From positions 8,745,410 through 8,809,409 of the forward strand of contig NC_051071.1 of NCBI RefSeq assembly GCF_004664715.2: 64,000 nucleotides of DNA, written 5' to 3'. Positions within the stretch are counted from its first letter, which is position 1. Each line of letters starts with the position of its first letter. Source of the DNA: Peromyscus leucopus (Eukaryota; Chordata; Mammalia; Rodentia; Cricetidae). This document shows, piece by piece, positions 57,416 through 64,000 of the stretch. The notes beneath the pieces are model-generated. The model was given only the letters and a program-made list of their open reading frames with translations. It searched no databases and was not told where the DNA came from. Made by a program: the position numbers and the translations under genes.

Positions 57416-58755
57416 GAGAATAAAATAATTAAAGGGAGCCTTGCCTTGCAACATTCTATTTTTAATATCTTAGATGCTTGGCTTGCCGTGTATTTAAGTC
57501 AATTTTATCTTTCTATACATTTCAGTTTACAGTGTGATGAGTCACTTGTACAGTCACTAGGGCTCATGATCATATAGTGAAAATGTAGCAGGGAACTCAG
57601 AAAGACCATTGACCCTGCAGTTGGCATAGTACAGAATCATAGGAAGGCTCAGTAGCTCGCCTTGGGTCGCTCTCTCTGCTGTTTTGTTTGAGCTGATGCT
57701 TTTGCCTTACTTGAGGCACATTCTAGTCATTTTACATGCCAATTCTGTCCCTTACGTTACTCTCCATAAGATTATCTGAGGCTTTGAAAACAAGTGTCTG
57801 ATGAAGCATTTTTTTCATTGTTTATTTTGCTAGATAGCTTTTGACCTATAACTGTAAATAAGGATAAGCCTCTGAACTAACGGAAGAAGAATTATCTTAA
57901 AATGTTTCTACAAATGCTGTGCTGTAAGCAGTAAAAAGGACTTGAACAAGTGTTTTGAACAACTAAGAAGAGTGAAAATTCTGTTGATTTCTGCAGCTGA
58001 TACTGTGTTTGGACAATAGACTCCAAATCCACATTTTACAGCATTTTCCTAGGTGAAAACAGCAACCCAACATTTGAGTCTTCTCTTTTCCGACTCACAC
58101 GTCACCACTACATTAGTGACTGGGCAGTGCCCAATATATTCCTTTGTGCTCCTTTTCCTAAGTCTTTTGATGGCTTGATTTGATCTGACACTTTACAGGA
58201 GTCCCTAACACACTCAAGACTTGTGTAACTCATACATCACAAGTGACAGTTCCATGGACAACATATCATGTCTGTCTCTCTATTAGATCTGCTGTAACCT
58301 GTGTGCCTCGTGATGAATGGAGAGAGGGTACCCTATCACAGAGTTCTATCACTGCTTGTCACCTGGAAACAGGACACAGGCACTAATTAGTGGAGTGTGC
58401 TGAAGGCCTGAAGTGGGATGGAAATCACAAGCAGCTGGTCACCTTGCCCAGCTTCAGTCCTGAGGCTCCTGGGTCACAGACAGGGCCAGGGTTTAGCCTC
58501 CCGCTCATGTGCCTGAGACTAAACCTACTCTTCTCTTTGCACCTATGTGTCTGAGGCTATTTTCCTGCAGTTCTTCTTCAGAGTTTAGGAGAAACTTCAG
58601 GGTGTTGTGTGTGTGTACGGAAAATCATACTCTCACCTCCGGAAACCGACCAGCTAACGTCACTTTCTTCTCTTCAAAGAGCAAATGCCTTTGTCTAGGC
58701 TATGAGTAAAAAAAAGTCTGTGGAAATGGCTTCATCCTTTAAAATGTCTTTAAAG
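57416..58755. other. unassigned noncoding sequence
   Basis: No recognised repeat. Short ORFs such as 58509-58709 have no support. Confidence 0.4.
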
Positions 58756-58957
58756 TTGAGCAGGGTGGTTTATGCTTATAATCCTAGCTCTCAGGAGGTT
58801 GAGGCATGGGGATTAACATGAATTTCAGGCCAACCTGGGCCATATAGTAAGTTTCAGGTCAACATTAAGCTAAAGTGTTGGACTTTGTCTAAACAAACAA
58901 CAAAACACCAACAAACAGACAACCCCCAAACAAGCAACAAAAACAAAACCCACCACA
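58756..58957 (+). mobile_element. B1-type SINE with long CAAAC tail
   Basis: 'gagcagggtggtttatgctt', 'ataatcctagctctcaggag', 'ggccaacctgggccatatag', 'taagtttcaggtcaa'. The usual 'gaccctgtctc' block is degraded to 'gactttgtct'. The tail is about 60 bp of AAAC-rich sequence. Confidence 0.8.
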
Positions 58958-61517
58958 AATCTTTCTAATTGTGAATTTGCAAATGTACATAGGAATTATC
59001 TGAGGTTTACAAAATGTAGATGCTGGTTCAGTAGAGCTGGGCTGGAGCCCACGAGTCTACTTTATTAGTAAGTTTCAATCTCCATGATCCAGGATCAAGG
59101 TTTTAAAAAGACCTTGAAGTTTGTACCTGGAGATGGTATGGGAGCTTTGAAGATAGTGCAGAGACAAAGGAAGTTTGGGGTTCAGTTAGAAACCCATCTG
59201 CCAAACCTTACTTTCATTAAAGGATTACTGTACCTCAGTATTGATTCCATCAGCCTGGAAGGGTGACTCTATCCTTGATTAAATATCCCGAGCACTGCAT
59301 TGTGGCCATGCAACAGGGTTACTAATTTCACCCCTTTTGTAGAGCCTCTACTAGGGGAGCTGAGATTTTTCTGCCCCAAGCCAGTTGATCTCATCCCCGT
59401 ATTAAGCTGATATTCCATCCAGCTGTAAATGCTGTTTGGGGGGCAAAGGAACATTGATGTTTGTATCTCAAACTTCTCCACTGGCTGCCATTTCACAAGC
59501 TCTTAAGGGAAAGCAAATCCCCCTCCCCAGGCGGATCATAGTTCTTTCTTCCCTTTGCCTCTCCACCCTGGAAGACCATTCTCCTACTTCTCCAAGGATA
59601 GATGAGAGGCAAGAGGGATGCGGGGTACTGATGAAGACACATGGGGCTTAGACCGGAGAAAGTGAACTAAGATGTCAGTCTGACAATGTACAGCAAAGAC
59701 AGGCAGAGAACAGAGAGTAAAGGAACAAAGGAAATCATTTTCCATGGGTTAAGAAAGTTTGAAAGAGCTCATTGTGGGTCTGCTTTCCCTTGGTGCATGA
59801 AGACTACAGACAACAGAAATGCAAGAACTTCAGAACTGGAGGACCATAGGAGCCGTTCTCATTCTCTCTGTTTACTGGAGGTTACAAAACAGCCCTCAAA
59901 GTCATGGAATCCCTTCTAAGTAGTGGTTCTGTGGAATATGGAAATGAATTCAGTAACTGTAACGGTGGTGCCCACGAAGCCCAGTAAGCAGATTGGATTT
60001 GAGATGCCTTTTTACTGCTGCCAGATCTAGGATTCATGAACTCTCTTAATTTCAAGGAATCCTTGAAACTCCTGAAATTATATCTGGCATTTTACATATT
60101 TTTTCCTGGGATAATTTCCCATTCTTTCATCAGGGTATCAAAGTTGTTTGCAATCTATGAAAGGTTAAACAAAAACACTGCACCAAGGGGCTAGAAAGAG
60201 GCTATTTTGACTAGACTCTGTGAGAGCTAGAAGATAATTCCATATTCTGGCTTACTCAGAAAATCCTTTGTCGTTAATGAAGAAGATAGACTCCATTCTC
60301 TCTAGTAGCAGGAACATAGCCTGATGCTGTTTTGCTTGTTTGAGATGAATCATCTGAGTGAGGCAGAGTTCAAGAAGTGAGGGTGAAGAAGCCATATTTC
60401 CATCCTGTGGAAACGCAGCTGACTCTGCTTTGAATAATTTTCTTGGTGTGCTCTGAGGAGCTGGAATGAAGGCCTGATCCCTTCAACACCCATCCTCCCT
60501 GTTCAGTGCCCTCTGTGCTTTGCTTAATGTTCCAACTCAGCTGTCACTCTCCCAGAAACATGCTCCAGCTCCTTTTCTATTTCAATTTTAGATTTTCCAT
60601 AATGACCCTGTGTGCTGCCTGTCCCTGGCACACAACCTTTGGTCTTAAATTACTTAGTGATTTTCGAGTTTTGTCTTATTTTTAATAGTACAGTGGTAAA
60701 AAGATAATAGTTAATTTTCAAGACCTCTTTCGTTTTTTGCTAGTTTTAAGAACTGCATTCTGAGAGCTCACAATAGCACAAGCGTACAGAGGGCTCCACT
60801 GCACTCCTGAATCTCAGCTGTATGTATTCTGCCCATGTCTGTGAGTTCTCTAGTCCCATTTTTATGCACTCTGACATTATGCACTCTGACATCCATGTCA
60901 TGTCATGTTTATCCAACTGTTTTACTTCTAGTCAAAATCAAAAGTTTTTTTCATTCCCAATTCTCCCAGCAGGGCCTTCCCAGCTTAGAGAAAATGAAGC
61001 TGTCGGCCATCAGTTTCTACATCATCACCAACAACAAACACTCCAGGATCAGAACCTGCATTTTGTTAGCTGACTATTGTGTATATCAGGGAGAAGAGAC
61101 AGCTCGATTTTCATTAGCTAGGCTGACCTCAGCCTTGGGAGCACTGGGAAAAATATACATTTTGACTGGAAGTAAACTGAGGAAACATGACATGGAGTCA
61201 GAGATGGATTGCATATATGCCCCTGGGGTGTGATTTTTTAACAGACTGACTTTTGACATTTGAGGAAAATCACAATTCTCTGGACAGAGTTTTCAGAACT
61301 GTCCACTTGGCAGAACTGATATGCGTCTTGAAGCAATGCTCCTGCACTGTATTTCACGTCCTCTGGCTTGTGCATACAAATGGTCTTGTTTCCTGAGGCC
61401 TGGAAATGTAAACTTCTTGTTTTTAACCCTTCTTCCATGTTTACTGCCTTTGTTTCTGTGGCCCTTGACACTGTGGCAGAGACTATAGGCGTGTACTACA
61501 TGTCCTCCCAAGGGAGG
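58958..61517. other. unassigned noncoding sequence
   Basis: Includes an exact 15-bp tandem duplication at 60864-60893. Frames at 59084-59266 and 60835-61233 were examined and rejected. No recognised interspersed repeat in about 2.5 kb. Confidence 0.4.
60864..60893 (+). repeat. 15-bp tandem duplication
   Basis: ATGCACTCTGACAT(T/C) occurs twice in tandem, differing only at the last base. Confidence 0.95.
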
Positions 61518-61885
61518 CTGTGTTAGTCAATTTTCTATTGCTGTGAAGAGACACCATGACCATGGCAACTCTTATAAAGGAAAGCATTTAGTTGGGGCTG
61601 GCTTACGGTTCAGAGGTTCAGTCCATCATCATCATGGCAGGAAGCAGAGCAGCACACAGGCAGACATGGTGCTGGAGAAGAAGAGGAGAGTTCGACATCC
61701 AGATCTACAGACAACAGGAAGAGAGTATGACACTGGGCCTGGCTTGGGCATTTGGAACCTCAAAGTCCACACAGTAACACAATTCCTCTAACAAGGTCAC
61801 ACTTCCTAATCCTTTCAAATACTGCCACTCCCTAAGAATTTAAAAATATGAACCTAATAGGGCCATTCTTACCCAAACCACCACG
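61518..61885. mobile_element. rodent mid-repetitive element, class uncertain
   Basis: 'ttttctattgctgtgaagag', 'caccatgaccatggcaactc', 'ttataaaggaaagcatttag', 'ggcttacggttcagaggttc', 'agacatggtgctggagaaga', 'cacttcctaatcctttcaaa', 'gggccattcttacccaaacc'. This layout is a common rodent repeat of about 370 bp that I recognise but cannot place confidently in a class. The 82-codon frame inside is not a gene. Confidence 0.65.
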
Positions 61886-61949
61886 GAGGTAAATGTTTTA
61901 CTTTATTTTGTTTACTTTTTAAGACTGGGAGCTGGCTTTTATTTGCCAC

Positions 61950-62055
61950 AGGATGGAGGGAAAGAGCAGGCTTGGGAACAAATGGGTCTGAGTCTCAATC
62001 TAGCAATGACTCTGCTAGCTCTCAGGGCCCTCATCTGTATTGTGGTTGTAAGCAA
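61950..62055 (+). mobile_element. MIR-like fragment
   Basis: 'agagcaggcttgggaacaaa', 'gggtctgagtctcaatctag', 'cagggccctcatctgtattg' follow the MIR layout (5' 'ggagtcagactg...', 3' 'cctcatctgtaaaatgg'). Highly diverged. Remaining 61886-62477 is unassigned. Confidence 0.5.
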
Positions 62056-62477
62056 ACCATCAACCTGGAGATGAGAAGGTAGACCAGCTTGTGTGTGGAG
62101 GACACTGTCTTGTACTAAGTTCTTGACCTAAGTTCAATTCTCTCTCGTCTTTGAATTGCTTCTTCATTTAGGAACGCATGCTGGGTGTGCTAGAGGCATA
62201 GAGCCAGCTCAATATAACTTTATTTGGGTGATTCATAGGAGTTTTCTGTGTTATAAAGGATGACAAATAAGAGTAGCAGGATAAAGGAAATGTTAAACTC
62301 ATTCTCTTTTTTAGAGCAGTAGCTTGTATAAAACAAGTCTTCACACAAGTAGTGCTCGTGTGGTCTGTCAGTACGCCTTTTCTTTAACACCCCTGTCCTT
62401 CCAACAGAGATTTCCTGGGTCTCTTTTTTGGTTGTACTTTAACAAAGGATGAATTGAAGAGCTGAGTATATGCTGGT

Positions 62478-62602
62478 GTTTCTGAAGGCCAGAAAAAGGA
62501 GTCAGATGCCCTGGAGCTGAAGTTACAGGCAATTGTGAGCTGCCTGTCCTGAGTGATGAGAACTGGTCTCCGGTCCCCTGGGAGAGCAATCTCTCTAGTC
62601 TC
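62478..62602 (-). mobile_element. B3-type SINE, partial
   Basis: Minus-strand B3 landmarks: 'aaggccagaaaaaggagtca', 'gatgccctggagctgaagtt', 'acaggcaattgtgagctgcc', 'gtgatgagaactggtctccg', and 'agagcaatctctctagtctc'. The head is worn. Confidence 0.82.
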
Positions 62603-63470
62603 CAGAAAAACATTCTTAAGTATTAGAAATACCTGGGAGAGAGGAAAGTGGGGATGTGTGTGTAGAGGCAGGTAGCCAAAGGAGTGTGACTCTGCTCCAG
62701 GGCAGGGCCTTTGTCGTGCTGTGTACTGAGACACCTCTGCCTGCCCTGCTTCTGCCTGCCTGATCTTTGGGCAGGATGTCATTGCACTGCTCTTGGCTGG
62801 GGTTTTCAGGGTTAAGGTTCAAATCTCTCCCTTTCTTCCTTTTTAGAATTATAATAAAGAAATGGAGAGGGTCTTGCTCCCTCTGGCCCAGAATCAAATG
62901 AAAAAAACAAAGGAAACTTGATTCTATGCTTGGAAATCACATTTTCTTTATTGGGTCCATTTTTAAAATCCTGAGTAGAAGGCTCAACTGGACTCAGGGC
63001 ATTTCATTTGGACCCAGCTGAGGGGCCCAAGGCGGGGAACTGAATGGTGCTGCTGGGGCCTGGGAGTGCTGTAGAGAATATGTGTGTACCAGGGAGGGGC
63101 ACCCAGTCGCTGCTTTCTGTAAGGCTGAAACGGCTTCAAGTCATTTTCACACAGAGATTTTTAGGTTTATTTGCCCATTGCCTATTATTTTACAGCACAT
63201 GAGAGCCAATAGTTCCTACATTCTTGGGTTGGTGCTGCATTAGACAAAACCAGCCGACTGGGAAAAACAGTCAAGGCAACAGAAGCAGAACATTCGGTTG
63301 TCCATCATTAACCAGTGTTTGAACAAATGGTCAGGAGTGTGGGGAAGTCAGTAGCCTGGATAGAGCAGCCTAGGAGTGCACCTTGGGAGGGGATTTCATC
63401 AAAGAGCTGCTCCATATAACGTTCTTTAGTGGAGTTTCCGTGGAATGTCTAGGTTATTTCTTCGTTTTCT
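62603..63470. other. unassigned noncoding sequence
   Basis: No recognised repeat. Minus frames at 62384-62897 partly overlap the B3 and are not supported. Confidence 0.4.
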
Positions 63471-63522
63471 CTGGGATCCAGTCCAAGATGCTTTTGCATT
63501 CTGAGCTATATCCCCTGTCCCA
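63471..63522 (-). mobile_element. ID SINE fragment
   Basis: 'ccaagatgcttttgcattct' then 'gagctatatcccctgtccca' is the complement of a truncated ID head with its A box. Confidence 0.55.
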
Positions 63523-64000
63523 GGCCTTCCTTACCGCCATCCCCTAACATACTAATTAGCTCCTCTTACAGGCCCTGGAAGAAGTGCATTTGTATGTGTC
63601 ATATACCACAGTCTAGCCTCTCCTTTGCACTGCTGCTGTTTCTGGAAGGTTCCTCTGTTTTGAATACTACCTATCCTCAGACCTCATTTTATGTTTTGCC
63701 TCATCTTGGCTTGTCTGGGGCTCTTATTTTGTCTCTGTGCCTCCTGCTTCTACAGGGTTGCCAGTCCAAAGGTTCTTGAGTGATGAGTAAGAATACCAGA
63801 AAGACCATTGTGAACACACTGTAGCATTAGCTGAACATTTTGGAAAGTAATTTTGAGGCAAGGAGTCTGATTTTAAAATCAGAATCCATACCATATAATC
63901 CATCCTCAATGGTTGTGCCTTTGAAGGAAGTGACTCCTACACACCAGAAGAGGAAGCCTTGCAGCACTGGCTACAGGCTACTGAGCACCTCATCTTCCTT
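63523..64000. other. unassigned noncoding sequence to window end
   Basis: No recognised repeat or gene. Confidence 0.4.

Noticed and set aside
59084..59266. 60-codon ORF with protein-like composition
   Set aside because: Considered as an exon or processed pseudogene fragment, but no source gene recognised and no clear splice sites or poly(A) trace.
60835..61233. 132-codon plus-strand ORF
   Set aside because: No recognisable domain; includes the 15-bp tandem duplication; a competing frame overlaps it.
1..64000. CpG island or housekeeping promoter
   Set aside because: No CpG-dense GC-rich stretch of several hundred bases is visible; CpGs are only scattered.

Overview
This window looks like mammalian nuclear DNA from a rodent, most likely a cricetid (deer-mouse, vole or hamster relatives). 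The evidence is the repeat content. There are B1 (Alu-like), B3, B4 and tRNA-derived ID SINEs in both orientations, rodent Lx-type L1 3' ends, rodent ERV LTRs and many (CA)n microsatellites. Several B1 copies carry an 'aggaaaggcgcaaagctac'-type 3' segment, which I associate with cricetids rather than mouse. The family and species assignment is inference from memory and was not tested.

I found no protein-coding gene, exon, tRNA, rRNA or other structural RNA gene that I can support. All ORFs are short (187 codons at most). The longest lie in simple repeats, SINEs or a proline-coding C/T minisatellite. The window is best read as intergenic DNA or the interior of a very large intron.

Layout: 0-3 kb is mostly unassigned sequence, with a B3 SINE near the start. 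2.8-4 kb holds an unnamed rodent repeat and a minus-strand LTR. 4.8-8.6 kb is repeat-poor, CpG-containing sequence that may include conserved noncoding elements. 8.8-10.7 kb holds a small minisatellite, three B1 SINEs with an unusual palindromic insertion junction, and an old hAT-Charlie element. 10.7-12.4 kb is repeat-poor and AT-rich. 12.4-19.6 kb carries B1/B4/B3 SINEs, a (CA)n tract, a solo LTR with an intact 6-bp target duplication and a second LTR family. 19.6-25.1 kb is unassigned sequence with AT- and TG-rich microsatellites, including a Z-DNA-prone tract. 25-32.9 kb holds a Tigger-like DNA transposon remnant, old B1s, an Lx L1 3' end, an MST-like MaLR LTR and a rodent LTR. 34.2-36.1 kb has a small L1 insertion with a 17-bp target duplication, then B1, B4 and ID SINEs and a 15-bp minisatellite. 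36.1-42.2 kb is the longest stretch without a recognisable repeat. 42.2-48.5 kb is old SINEs, a MER5A-like element and a polypyrimidine tract. 48.5-51.3 kb is repeat-poor except for a (CA)n(TG)n self-complementary tract. 51.7 kb has the youngest-looking B1. 54.2-57.4 kb has a C-rich minisatellite with a 21-C run, an RMER1-like repeat and a second solo LTR with a 6-bp target duplication. 57.4-64 kb is mostly unassigned, with ID, B1, MIR and B3 remnants and one rodent mid-repetitive element.

There are no genes here that work together. The functional candidates are noncoding: repeat-poor islands that could be enhancers, and self-complementary or structure-prone repeats. No previously undescribed gene system was found.
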